In this document: positions 24,237 to 36,948 of the stretch, in pieces
Numbering within the stretch: position 1 is the stretch's first letter
Layout of the letters: each line of letters opens with the position of its first letter
Origin: Solea solea
Taxonomy: Eukaryota; Chordata; Actinopteri; Pleuronectiformes; Soleidae
Length of the DNA: 64,000 nucleotides
Direction: 5' to 3'
NCBI RefSeq assembly: GCF_958295425.1
Contig: NC_081149.1
Coordinates: forward strand, 9,615,654 to 9,679,653
Notes under the pieces: generated by a model
Told to the model about the DNA's origin: nothing
The model's input: the letters and a program-made list of their open reading frames with translations, nothing else
Databases searched by the model: none
Made by a program: the position numbers and the translations under genes

Positions 24237-25119
24237 ATGTTTTTTACTTTATTAATGATTCTACTTATAGATTCTATGTATATGATTACAGCTTTATTTG
24301 TGAATGAGTTTTGGTTGTAATTACTTGAAGGTCTACGGTGATCAGAACAGGGGGACAATTATTAACAGGTCACTCACCACTTTCTTTTTAACATTAAGTT
24401 GCATTTATGCATTTTGACGGACATTAGTGCATAGTCACCACTGCAATAACAATTATTATACCAGTAGAGAATGTGGGCTTGACATGCAACATGTGGGTAT
24501 GCAGCACCACTTAGTGGTGACAGGTGGTTACAGAAGCTACAGCTGTTATTTCATCACACTGAGCACAGTGTTCATTTCAGAACGCTGTTTTCCCTATTTT
24601 GATTTTTTGTGTTAGTTTTTGTTTTTTAATGTTAAACTTAATAAAAATACATCTAACGTCTAAAAGCCATCTGCGGTGCTTTCTGCTGCTGTCTGCCAAA
24701 GCTCTCCCCATAAAGCACAAATGCACAGGGGAACCAAACAACCTTTCAAATTATTTATTTTTGCACACGCAATTAGTGATAGTGAAATTTCCCTCTGCGT
24801 TTAACCCATCCTTTTTAGACCCTTCAGTTACAAGCCCAAAGGAATTGGGCTTGAAACTGAAGGGTCTGTTCATGGGCTGCCCAACAGACTAATTCCATCC
24901 CCATCAGGTTTTTATTATCGCTTTTGACTTGACTTGATGTGTGTTTAAGAGCCCCCCCCCCCCATAACACACATGTTGTGGCCCAAATTAGTGGCTATTT
25001 AATTATTTAAACTTTTTAAGAAAAGAGCGAGAGTGTGTTTCTTTAACAGCCTGTATCAACAAAATAGTGTAAGCACATTCTGAAGAAGCTCCTTTCTAGT
25101 GCATGAAGACTGCTGTAGA
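24237..25119. other. Intergenic sequence downstream of kcnh4
   Basis: No gene seen. A second AATAAA-containing stretch near 24640 could be a distal kcnh4 end. CCCTTCAGTTACAAGCCCAA (24821-24840) and its complement TTGGGCTTGAAACTGAAGGG (24847-24866) form a near-perfect 20-bp inverted repeat. A poly-C run lies near 24952-24963. Confidence 0.5.
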
Positions 25120-25545
25120 TGCACTTAAGCTGTGTTTCCACCGAGTGGAGTGCTTCAGTATGGTATGTATTACCGTTTCATTTTCGGTACCTTTCCTTTG
25201 GGGGAGGTAATGGTACGGTATGGGTAGAGCCAGATCCATGACAGTCAGCTGATTGGACAACAAAAAAGCGTCACTCCCTTGTGAGCGGTCTGTCTTCAAC
25301 GCCTGCAGTATATTCTCATACAAAGCTTGACGTCTTGTTGAGACAAACAGCCACAAACCGAGCAGAAAAAAACAACACTACCATGCGAGATACAGAGTGG
25401 TATCTGTGGTAGGTGCACACTCTGCCTACCAAGTAAAGATACTGTTCTCAGTCAAAATACAAGCCTGACCCAGGGTTACCGTTCCAAACCGTACCGTATT
25501 GTACCAAATCAAACTGTGCCATCATGGACACACGCCATTAGGAAA
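25120..25545. mobile_element. MITE-like element with degenerate terminal inverted repeats
   Basis: The left part (GTGTTTCCACCGAGTGGAG, then TATGGTATG) is roughly mirrored at the right, where the reverse complement reads GTGTGTCCATGATGGCACAG and then TTGGTACAATACGGTACGG. The inside is rich in GGTACGG/CCGTACC words. The layout fits a short non-autonomous DNA transposon of the kind common in fish. The small minus-strand ORF inside does not look like transposase. Confidence 0.55.
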
Positions 25546-25584
25546 GGAAGGGGTGAGCTAATGGGTTCAAAATTAGGGCGCTGA

Positions 25585-25800
25585 TTAATGATGTTAATTA
25601 ATAAGGGATGAAGGGGATGTAATAAGTTTAAAACTTCTTCCCACTCCTTTTGAACATTGGCTTTTTGGCTATTTGTTTTTTAAGTTCTGTCATTCTGTTT
25701 ACTCTTCTTCTCATTCTTTTATTTGTCTGTTTTGTTTGTCTGTTTCTTCTATATGTTCAAACAAACTTTCAGATCAAGCAAATCAAAAATCAATTTGTTA
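25585..25800 (+). mobile_element. Probable LINE 3' tail fragment
   Basis: Contains AAACTTCTTCCCACTCCTTT followed by TGAACATTG and a T/G-rich tail. This matches the remembered 3' untranslated end of a fish L2-like retrotransposon. No ORF2 coding remnant is attached. The call rests on word similarity only. Confidence 0.5.
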
Positions 25801-25969
25801 AAACCTGCTGTCTCACCGTTAGATGACACTAATTCTTACACACTGGATGGACCTATAATACCAGGCCTGACTGGGGGCATTAATAGATAGCTAGTTAAAC
25901 CACTAGCTTGATTACAGTAGAGCTACCAGTCAACAAACTGGATTGTATCATTTGGAAAGTGACATGTGT

Positions 25970-26760
25970 TTGTTTGTGTGTGCGTACATGTCCATGGTAG
26001 GGTGTTTGGGGCCCAGTAGTATATTATTTCATGGGCCCCGTATTTTCTGGCGTCGCCCCTGCCGGTGCAGCAGAAAATGATGTTGTTGCTGCGTTCTCAT
26101 TGGCCAGACAACTGCTGACAAAAAGTAGGAGGTTCCCGGAAAATTTGCTAACCGGAAGGGAAGGCCAGAGCCCAAGAAGAAGAAGACGGCCACCGCTACT
26201 GCAGCAGCTGATGACACCAGCAAAAGAAGAGAAAGTATTGTAAGTAAGTCAAACAAGTTACAATTGTCAAACGTGGTTGAGAATAAAAACCCATCAACGT
26301 AGGTTGGTTCTTTTTTTAATCGACGAACTCTACCCGTGTTCGGCTTCCTTCTGTCAAATTTTGTCCAACCGTTCAGTCAAGTCCCGGGCTTCACCGAAAT
26401 GTCCATCAGACTGGATCGAGAACGGCGGCGGCTGCGGGGATCTTTTAACTCTACGAGGACTCAGAGAATATGTCCGGTGGAAAAAAGCCTCAGGGCAAAT
26501 GTTCCAAATGTTTGTAACATATGGCAGCGGTTTGTGGCAGCAGCTGACACCATTGCAAGCCCAATGTCCCATAGTTTGTCAAACGTCAAACAGCTGAGGA
26601 TGTGAGCTCGAGAGGAGGAAAGTTGTCAGTGATGTTATCGACAGTTGGCTGTTGCTGCTATTCGAGCTAATGCTACCACAATTTACATTATTTCAGACGT
26701 TCTCGTTTCTTTCAGTTTAGCCTAGCAGACGAGTACTAATGCGAGTGAAACAACAAGTTT
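25970..26760 (+). promoter_or_regulatory. rab5c: Candidate rab5c promoter / first noncoding exon region
   Basis: This is the only CpG-richer stretch between kcnh4 and rab5c, around 26130-26480. It has a donor-like TTGTAAGTAAGT at about 26238-26249, followed by the GCTAGC/GTTAGC-rich sequence that often marks first introns of fish housekeeping genes. The rab5c coding start is 6 kb downstream behind an acceptor, so an upstream noncoding exon is needed. Small ORFs here, such as 26336-26605, match nothing I know. Confidence 0.35.
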
Positions 26761-28074
26761 AGTAACTGGCGATGCTTGCTAATATAGGTTAATTTTGTTA
26801 GCTTGTACTGATGCTATTTTAACGGCATGCTATCCACCGGCAAGCTACCCCGGCTAACTAGACTTCACCTTTCATAAATGGCTGTGGTTAGCTATTGCAC
26901 TAAGTCATATTTACTTTCATAACGTTTACGCAGTCACCGTTAGCTGTTACACGTTAGCTTATCACTCTGTTTATACGTTTTTAAACCAGAAAGAACTAAA
27001 CGTTGTATCGCAATGCTTGCTGTCATTCATTGATGAAATTTTAATTGTTATTAATAATCAAATTAATTTTTTGGCAAATAGTTGTAAAAGAAAATAAAAA
27101 GAGTAATAATTAGTCTTTAGGGTCACATACGGAAGCCCCTTAGTCCATGTTCAGACCACCATGTGTATATGTGCATATCCAAATCTTATACAAATTTTGT
27201 TTTTAAAAGTCTGGAGAGCAAAAATTAGTAATAATAAAGACAACACATGCAATCTGATTTTGTATTTCCTCAAATGTGATTCAAATTACAAATAGATGTG
27301 GAGGTTATTTGAAATATGATCAAATCAGATTGTCTTTTGCATCACTTGTGGTGACACACACTGATGATGTCAAAACCAGTTACGGAAGTGGCCTAATGAG
27401 CAACTAGAGCCCAGAGTGTTGTAATGTACACCATCTCCTCTGTCTGAGGTTTTTTTTGTGCGATGGACCTGACAGGTCAATAGTTTGGAGACAGACTTAA
27501 GCCATGCCACAAATGTTGGTACATCTACGTCTTTACCAAAGCAACCCATGCACCTAGGAATTTAATCAAATTAATTAACCAGTGCAGACAGTCTGTTTTG
27601 AGAAAAAAAATTGCCATACTTTGCCATAGTTTCACGTATAGCATCCATTTTACAGTTTGTCATTAATCTTAGACGGGAGATTAATGCCAGCATTTATACT
27701 ATCAGGAGTGCCATCACATTAAGCGCTGTAAAGGTGTCATTACTGCTGACCTGACAGCGTTTACATTTTAGGGCTGCTATGTATCTGCGTGTCTTGCATT
27801 TAATATCAAATGTAGTCTTACATGCATGTGTCATCTTCATAGACACTATTTATGGTGTAATAAGGACACCAGAGCTCAGACCTTTGAGACGGAGAGGGGA
27901 TTTACAGTTACATGTTGAGCTCTTGTGTTTATAATGCATGGACCTTGTCCTATGAAAGTGGTGATACATCTTGACAAACCCTCCCTGATAGAATGATTTA
28001 TTCTCATCACAGTATACAGTAGGTACTGTTTGTTTTTAATTTCCCTTCACATTTCTTTCTCCGGCTGTTTCAGC
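26760..28074. other. Putative rab5c 5' intron sequence
   Basis: AT-rich non-coding sequence. No repeat family or gene was recognised. Confidence 0.4.
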
Positions 28075-28121
28075 ACTATCTGAATGTGAAGGTCACTACT
28101 GCTGATTTGATTACATGGCCA
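28075..28121 (+). other. rab5c: Possible noncoding 5' UTR exon of rab5c
   Basis: A short segment bounded by a good acceptor (CCGGCTGTTTCAG) and a strong donor (CCAA|GTAAGTTTTT). It has no useful reading frame in phase with rab5c, which would fit a spliced leader exon. Support is splice-site shape only. Confidence 0.25.
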
Positions 28122-31100
28122 AGTAAGTTTTTGTTTTCTGATCTACCACTTACTACTTTCTTATCTCTGCAGAAAAGGAGTGTAACTTCTCTTTAGATTA
28201 TTTATTTGCTTATAAAACATAAAAAGAACCAATAATTGTATGTGCTTTGCTGAGTTCTGAACTGCAGGAAGCAGTTTATTTTCTTTGCAACTATTAAGGA
28301 AATCCGTTTTTTGCAGTGATTTCCCCATGAATAGAATGCATTTAAAAATCATTCCTCATTTTGCCTTGAATGCAATGTTTTGGCAAAAGCACTACAACAT
28401 TTGACTGTAAGGTTAATATCTATAAGATTAATTAATAAAATACTTTTGAATGTAGGTTCGCAGTTTTTAGATTTTGGCTTTTCATGCAGAAGTTAGAAGA
28501 AAAGGAGGTGCCAGTGATTTTCGATTGGCCTTGCTATACTAACCAACAGTGGTGCATATCCTGTTAGTCAGTGTATCTCATAGCATCTCAAAAGAAGAAT
28601 AGGACAAGACTCAGGAGATGAGAGGATGAGAACTGTGATGGAGAGCTTTGGGCAGTGGTTTGGGGCTGCAGGCTGTGGGGAGGCTACAATTCATCTCTTA
28701 GTTATTTTTAACTACTGTGTTAAAGAACTTTGATCTGGGATGAAGAACTTCAAACTGTGATTAAGAACTGTGCATGGCAGCATTACACCTCTCAGTGTAC
28801 AGTCTGCCAGAATGCATTATTATAGAAGACGTGAGGAACCTCTCAGCATTTTGTGAGGTGAATCAACTTCAAGGGCTTCAAACGAGTTCAGTTGCTTTCA
28901 TACAGTCGTTGTGTAGGACTTATTTTGTCTCATTGGTGTCCTGTTTGCTTTTCCTGAGTTATATCACCAATTTCCACCTAGACTGTGACAGTTTGTCCAA
29001 AGCCATTCTTTATTAGAAACCTGAACTACCTTGAATCATGAGCATTTCCTATTTCATTTGAGATCTAGGCGATTGTTCTGCTTTTGTATCTTTGTCGTTG
29101 TCTGGGGACAAAACATTTTGCATCAAAGTGTCAGTAACGTGTAGGTCTTGAAGTCGTGGTTTCGGTGCACAATTATAATTTGCTACTTCTTGGTATGGAT
29201 CTTTTCATTTGGCATAATAAACAAAAGAAGACACTATTACAATCCCTCATTTCAGACACCACCAGTTCTTCCAGCCACCCTTTGAATGAATTGAACAGTA
29301 CAAGTCTCAGCTTGTTTTTTTGTAACTGCTACAGTCAACTGTTTAAGGTTGTTGGACTACTACCTAAGAGGAATGTGTGACTCAACTAGTAAACTGTAGT
29401 TTGTTGGTTTATTTTGTATAAACTTTGAGGTAGGAGACACTGGTTTAGGTTGGACAACTATAGAGCAAATGATTCTGGTCAGATGATTGGTTAGGAGGAG
29501 ACTTGCATAAATAAATTGTTGTAGCTTTAATTTATTATCATAATAACATCAGTTTCCAGCACTAAGTAAAGGAATACACACCTCCACTTGCCTGCTTTAT
29601 CTGCCATGTACACTATTTGTCCTGTGTAGCCAAATGTGGAGATGGGAGTGACATTGCAATCCTATGTGTCAGAATCAAAGCCTTCAAAGGCTTAAAGATT
29701 CCGTCTCAATCGAAGACGCAATATATGAAGGGGTACACATAGAGAGGTTTACATGTATATAATTATATGTATCCTAACATAGCATTAGTCTGGATTATAC
29801 AGTTTAGATAAGGTAGTGAATTGTCCACAAGGGAAGTTCATTTTGCACAGGTCAGTAACATACAACAAACACGACAGTAAATAATTTACAAAACTGTACT
29901 AAACATGTGAAGTGATAGGGGTTTTTAAAAGTAGAGCTCTGTCTTCTGGGTTAAGGTTAGAATTGGGTGAACGGTATCAAAATGCATGAAACCCTGCAGT
30001 CAATTGTCCCTCCCAAGCACAACCAGCCCATCAGTGACTGCTGTGAAGCCAACAGGCACATCAGTGCATGCAAAAAATCTTTGGTAGGTGGACAATAACA
30101 TAACACCTTGTAAGGAAATCATCTTGTAACTCTCTTGAAAAATTGCCTTTTTTCCACAAGTGTACTTAAAATCTTTCTTAAAATCCGAAGAAGCAATCCT
30201 AACTTGGATGTTGTTTATGCTACAATTTAATATTGATGGTTCTTTGTGCTGCACAAATGCTCATACAGGATACTGTGCAAAATAGGTGCAACATTTTTTC
30301 GAAAAAAATGCTCAAACTGTTGACAGAGGCCTGAGAGATTTCATCATTAAAGTGTTTGAACATTTTATGTTACTAAGAAGAACAGTCTCTGACTTTATTA
30401 TGGTCCTTAATGTGTATGTTAACAGTCATTATCATAGCAATATACAGCACAACTCAGGAAGACAATCATTATTTGGCTGTGGGAAATAGACCATGCTTTC
30501 ATAGAGCAATCAACACTTATTCATAGAAACTGAACCAGCTTCAAAAACTAGAAAACATGATGGATACTAATTTTGAAAGAAGGAGTTGCATTTAATTTGT
30601 GTTCAGTGCACTGCAATCCCTGAGACGTGCTTGGATATCATGCTGGTAACAGAGCATGCACAAGGCCATGATGAATATTTCACAGGCTCTCCCTTTAGTA
30701 TGCTCCTTTCCTGCCTTTTCTCCTCCCAATATCTCTCACCCATGTCCCTCTGTCTGCCTGCCTCGCCCTCTGACCCATTTCCTTGTGCAGGTCTTCAGAA
30801 GGCATTGAAATGCCATTAAGCATTTGTCACAGGCTGTTAAAACATGTGCAGGTCGGGTACTGTATGCTAGGTATGAGCAGTGGTGTTAGTGTTTTGGCAA
30901 TTAACTGATTCAATGTCATGAATCAGTAGGTAGCAGATTGTGTGCTTGAGATATGGTAACATAATGGAAAGGATAACATAATATTAATGAAAATGGTAGT
31001 CACAAGCTAAGTACTGTACTGATTTTGGTTTTGGTCCAAGTTGTTTTCTAGTGTTATCCAAACTTTGCAAATCAAAAACTGAAGGTCAGTAAAATAAAAA

Positions 31101-32734
31101 AAAGCCTACCTGCCACATTTGTAATTAGTGTGAGATAATTCCAGCTAATAGTTTCATAAATGACAACCTCCATTACATCTTTTGTTCAGGATGCTTTGAT
31201 CTTCCAAATACTTAGCCAATCATTGTTGCTTCTTTCACTAAAAAAGTGAAAAGGGGTGATAACAGCTCTTGTCCTTGCAATCAAATAAGTACAGACTGAC
31301 TAGTTGCCACTAAGAACAGATTGTCTTTATTCCTCCTCCAACAACTTCCCTTTTGCTCTTTCAGGCCATGTGTTGCTAGCTGACGACTCCTGTAAGACCT
31401 TTTTGTTTTTTTTATGTTTGTAGTTGGATGCAGGTATGTGTTTACGCACTGTAAAATATATGAGCCATTTGAACAGACTTGGTTGAATGCTATAGACGTG
31501 TTCTCAGCTGTGTATATTTAGTGTATGAGGAAAACCGATGAAGCATCTTTAGCTTCTGATGCTCTGTGACTGTGAATGCTAAAATTAAACTGTTCTATAA
31601 CATGATGATGGATGAAGAACTGCAAAGCAGAAAATGATGCAATGAATGTATTATGCATGTTTGGTATTCTGTCCAATGAAACAAACAAACCTCCTATGTG
31701 GTCTAAGCATGCACACATGGTGAAGCCATATCCCAGGTTTTAATGTGCTCAGCAGTAAAATGTATGCTGCAGTCTCCACTTCCTGCTTTGAGCTGAGTTG
31801 TGTTTCCTGTCCTTTGACCAAGCAGAAGCTGGCTGACCTCATGTGTATCATCCAAAGATAATGCAAGGTTTCACATTCTCCAAGCAGACCAAAGTTAAAG
31901 GAAGGCCTAGTTGTACTGTCGCTTTAAGCGCTTTACTATTCACTAATACTGTTTAGTAGAGAATAGATTTCTTCCCGTTTTTAGGTCAAATTCAGCCAAA
32001 TCACAAAACACAATGTTGTTAGTAGACGTTGCAGCATTTAAAAAAAATAAAATGTTCGACTTGTTGGTTGCTTTTAGTGTTAAATATTGAGTTGGTTATC
32101 TGATTTTGAAGTTGCCACATAAAAACTGCCACAAAGATCTTAGCACTGTATGGTTCAGGCTTCAAACCATCTGTTAGGAGATGAGTCACAGGAACAAATG
32201 TGTTGAGAAGCTGTTTTAATACGGCTTTGTTGTAATATATATATGTTATGTAGTAAATTGTCTGTTTTTTTGTTTTTCATTATAAACCCTGTATGTCTGC
32301 AATGTCAATGATCCAATTCCACATCTCATGTATTTGTTTCTGTTCATTTTTGTGTATTCTCCAAAGCAGATAAGCTTAAAGTAAAGCAGAAGTGAAAATT
32401 TCTCTGGCATATCGCATGTATGACAGCATGTACTTGTAAGACAAAATAGTATGATGTTGATCTGTGGAAGCAAAACAGCCCTTGTCTCTTCCAGCCCTTG
32501 TTTATACTAAACATGGTTTCATAATAAACGTTTTTATCTCGAGGCTCAGTGCCAAAGTGATGCATGTTTTTATGTCAACAGTTAGGACTCTAAAGGGTCT
32601 CATAATGTTTTAAGTTTCATGCTGATTTTTCAGTCATTTTTGTATTTAACAGCAATCCATAACAATGAGGATTTATAATGTTCAGAATATGATTGTAGTG
32701 GATCTTAACAAACTTTGTATCTTGTGTTTTTCAG
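28122..32734. other. Putative rab5c 5' intron
   Basis: About 4.6 kb of AT-rich sequence without recognisable exons. The many short ORFs have no family resemblance or codon bias. It ends in TGTGTTTTTCAG, the acceptor in front of the first coding exon of rab5c. Confidence 0.45.
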
Positions 32735-32925
32735 AACCCACTGGTGAGGTCTCTTCTTCCTCTGGCTCATCTACCTGTCTGATCTGAACTCCCCCACCCT
32801 ACCCCAGAGTAGCTCAGCCTCACCCACCCCCTGCACCAAATCCACGCCCTCAAGTCGCCCAGACTCCCCACTCCCTCTTCTCCCAGCTTCTTCTTCTTCT
32901 GTCTCCCAGTTTTTAACGGTGCACA

Positions 32926-35900
32926 ATGGCAGGGAGAGGTGGAACAGCACGGACCAATGGCACTGCAGCGAGCAACAAGATCTGTCAGTTTAAGCTAGTG
33001 CTGCTGGGGGAGTCAGCGGTGGGAAAGTCCAGCTTGGTGCTGCGCTTCGTCAAAGGCCAGTTCCATGAGTATCAGGAGAGCACCATCGGAGGTGAGGGGT
33101 TGCTTTGTTTATTACAGTATTGTTCCTTCTTAGTCATACTTGGTGAATGCTTCATTTTCCTGGGAAATTATATCATCAGTCAGTCAGTCGGAGTAAGGCC
33201 TGCCTACCTGTGCACACCCTGCCCATGTTCTCATAGTAGCACATGCCTCAAGTCTTCACAATAAACCAGAGAGGCAAATAATGATGAAGCAGAAACGAAA
33301 GCCACAAGTTAGAAAGTGAGTCACGAAAAAATGTCAAAGTGCAGCCAAGATTCTCAATTCTGCAACAGATGATGACTTGGGCTGAAGAGAGAGGGCGGGA
33401 TGCAGTGCTGAGCAGTGTAGCCAGCTATTCCTAGCCTTTCCAGAAACAAACTCCTGATAATGTCCGATGACTTAGGTCAGAATGTTTTCCATGTTTGCTT
33501 TTCACAAATGCCGAGTGTGGCAAGTCATTGTCCAAGTAAGACACTCGCAACAGCAGGAGAACATTCAGAGGATCCGGACAAGTGTGGTGAACGACTTGAG
33601 CACGCAGGAGGCTGGATGCTGGCCCACTGACTCAGTGAGGATTATCCAGAGCCTTGCTATGTTCTTTCATGATCTCTTAAATGTTATGCAGGGATTACAA
33701 GGTAGCTGGCAGTAGAATCTCCAGGGAATGTTCGTAGCAACCTCTACTAACATTTGCTTACACACACACATACAGCCCACATGGACAATCTCCAAAGAAG
33801 CTTTGGACTTCAGGGCATTTCTGGAAACGGCATTCCACACATTACTTTTAGAATTAATGTCATGTAATGGTGAGACAGAAGAGTGCAACAAATGTAGGAC
33901 TCCTCCACTCTCATATACCCAAGTGCTTTATGGAACTATGGTAGCCTTCACATACCAGATTGGACTTGAAACACTTTTTACAATGCTTCACTCTTCCACT
34001 CTCCTAAATCTCTCTGTTGCTTCCTCTTTCTTATTTGCACCTTTTTATGCACCAGATTTATGTGAGCAGAGACATGAATTCTGTCCATAAAACAAGGCCC
34101 TAACCTAAATAACATACATGTTATTTTAACAGCTACAGAAACCAAATTATAGCAATAATAAGGTCATACAAACGTACTTATTTGTAGTATATTCAGTTTC
34201 TTCTAGTAAACCCTCCTAAACGTTTTTTTTAACATGTCAGTGAACAGAACATGAGTGCCAGACAAGAAGAAGAGCACAGGAGCTGCTTGTTTTTAGCAGG
34301 GATTAATCTTTTCTATTGCTCAGGAGAAGGAGTGGCAGAACCAGTTGATCACCTGACTCGTATGAGCCACCAAGCTCCTCACATGGCAGACATGGGTATT
34401 GATTTTTTTGTGGAAACCACTTGCGTTTTCAGAATAGGTTTCAGCAGTAATCGGATAAAGATGAACAGAAAATGACTTTAGCTTGTCGTCAGTAAAGACC
34501 AGTTCTTGGTCTGCGGAGGAGTGAGGTTACTGTAAAACAGGAAGGAATTGAGACAACAATGGTGATTTCCTGTATCCCCTGTCGATGAGTGAAGCTCATT
34601 CAAGTTTTAAATTCAGGATTCAAAGAAGAGTGTGATGTATCTGTTACTTGTGTAAAGTAGTGGAAGCCAACTTAAAACTGGCAAAGTGCAAATCCACAGA
34701 CAAGCTGGAAAAACAACAGTGTCCACTTTCTTCTTTTGTCAGCATGCCAGGTTTAACTGGGGTGTGGAACAAAATACACATACCGAGTGATTAGCAATGA
34801 CTAAAATTATTGATCGGTGTCAGGAACTGAAGTTAACTTTAAATTATATTACCTAAAAAGAAAAACAGTAGCTGGTGCACCATATTTACCTCCTCTATGG
34901 AGGTTGTTTTTAGTCTGTCAGTTCGCAAGCTTCCTCAAAAACCGCTTCACTGATTTCCATGAAATTTTGTGGAGGGTGGGTCTGAAAAACCTTGAACACT
35001 GTGAGAGGTGGCACTGTAAATGTTGGCAGAGGTATGTGCTCTCAAAGCACTCTCTAGTCGTGGTTGTATTTGTTTCCTCCGCAGTGCTGTTCAGCAGCCC
35101 TATTTATGTTGAATTTCCATACAATTAAGGAATCGTTTCATCTAAAAGTTTAATGTGGATGTAACTGCTTTTATCTGTGCTCCCCCTGCATTTATTATCC
35201 TTTTAGATGAACTCGGCAAACACACTATCAAAGGATTTACAGCGAGTGAGACTGTATACTCTTCAAGTCACTCATGACCATTTGCATAGACCTACTGTTG
35301 TCAGGATATCAGAAAAGATATTACTACTCTTTTCTCTGTGAACCACGCATTGCAATTCATAGGAGACATTTACAAGTTTTCTTCTTTTTTTAGTGTTCTT
35401 TCTTTATATGTTGAAACAACTTTTCCAAAGCTTCCTCCATCAGGTTGCCTCTGATTAACTTGGCTTTAGGATGTAGGGACAGGATGTTAAATGCTTACGC
35501 TAACCGAACACTCCAGCTGAGTCGGCATTTTCGTGTTCCCACTAAACTGTTGGTCAGCTGCATGCCTGGTCAAAGATTACAAAGCTTTAAAGTATGTGCT
35601 ACGCTTGTGAGTGCTCCTTTTCCTCCGTCATGTGACGGTCAACTGAGTTGTAAGCAGTCGTGCCTCTGTCTTGCCATTCATAAGCAGCAGAGTACAGATT
35701 AGAGTAGAGTAAATAGTTTTGTTTTTTGCCTGTGCCCACTGTATTACTTTCGTTGACATGTTTTATTTTGACCAAATATGGCTCCAAACCTCACCAAATT
35801 TAATTTCAATGTCTGACTTGAGGTTCATATCATAGCTTTTTCTTTGCAGCATATTGATGTATTGGTTTTTGTATTTCCAGCTGCCTTCCTCACTCAGACA

Positions 35901-36948
35901 GTATGTTTGGATGATACAACAGTCAAGTTTGAGATCTGGGACACTGCAGGACAGGAGCGGTATCACAGCTTGGCGCCCATGTACTACAGGGGAGCCCAAG
36001 CTGCCATCGTGGTTTACGATATCACCAACACAGTAAGTTACCTGGACCATGCTGAGACATCAGCCAGGACACTTAAATGTCTTATGTGATTTTGTTGTTG
36101 ACCCTTGTCTTCCAGCCTGGGTTGATGATTACTTCATTCAGCAGACAGCTACAAACCTTTGCTCCTTTAACTCCCACAGCCAACTGTGACGTTTACAATG
36201 TGTCATTAGTAATTTAAAGTTAATAATCTGTACGTTCTTTTTAAAGGATACCTTCACACGTGCAAAGAACTGGGTGAAGGAGCTTCAGCGACAAGCCAGT
36301 CCCAATATTGTTATTGCACTGGCAGGGAACAAAGCAGATCTGGCCAACAAGAGGGCTGTAGATTTCCAGGTAAAGAGAAACTTAGTCATGAGTTATTAAA
36401 TTTCTCAAGAAATCAATCAATGATTACAACCTGAAAATCTGTGTTGTCAATATCTTTAGGAAGCGCAAGCATATGCAGATGACAACAGTTTGCTCTTTAT
36501 GGAGACTTCAGCCAAGACTGCTATGAATGTCAATGAGATTTTTATGGCTATAGGTAAGTGAACCCCAGTACCTAAAACACCTAGACCCCAAAGACATTCA
36601 CTTGGCTCTAAGATATGACAAGGAAACACAGCATTTCATGGTATTTTACAGTCTTTTGTGTTTAAGTATAATACACATTTAACACTAGACATTTGACATC
36701 ACCTGAGCTTCCAGAAAATCTAAATGGTATAAAAATGTATAATGAGACAGTTATTTGCAAACTTGCTATCACTGTACCATAGCGCAGACATTAATGTATG
36801 ACACTCTTGCCCCACAACAGCCAAGAAGCTTCCTAAGAATGAGCCTCAGGGAGGAGCTGGCACTGGTGCAAGAGCCAGAGGCGGCGTGGACTTGCAAGAA
36901 GCGGCACCACAGGGCAGAAGTGGCCAGTGCTGTGGTGGCGGGAACTAA
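32926..36948 (+). CDS. rab5c: Ras-related small GTPase Rab5C
   Basis: Membrane-anchored GTPase that directs fusion and sorting at early endosomes by recruiting effectors when GTP-bound. Coding exons are 32926-33091, 35881-36032, 36247-36369, 36460-36553 and 36821-36948, giving 220 residues (human 216). The first coding exon begins after an acceptor at 32734 and so includes about 190 bp of 5' UTR. Visible motifs: P-loop GESAVGKSS (28-36), effector-region STIGAAF across exons 1/2, switch [11 protein letters not shown] with catalytic Gln 80, NKAD guanine-base motif in exon 3, and ETSAK in exon 4. The start MAGRGG distinguishes Rab5C from Rab5A/B. The C-terminus ends in two cysteines followed by GGGN. 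Those cysteines are the expected prenylation site, but the tail after them is two residues longer than the CCSN of human Rab5 proteins as I recall it. Confidence 0.95.
34885..35060 (+). repeat. Dispersed teleost repeat in rab5c intron 1
   Basis: The ordered words TATGGAGGTTGTTTTTAGTC, CTCAAAAACCGCTTCACTGA, TTTCCATGAAATTTTGTGGA, GGGTGGGTCT and GGCAGAGGTATGTGCTCTC match a very abundant fish interspersed repeat known from memory. It is degraded and partial. Confidence 0.7.
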
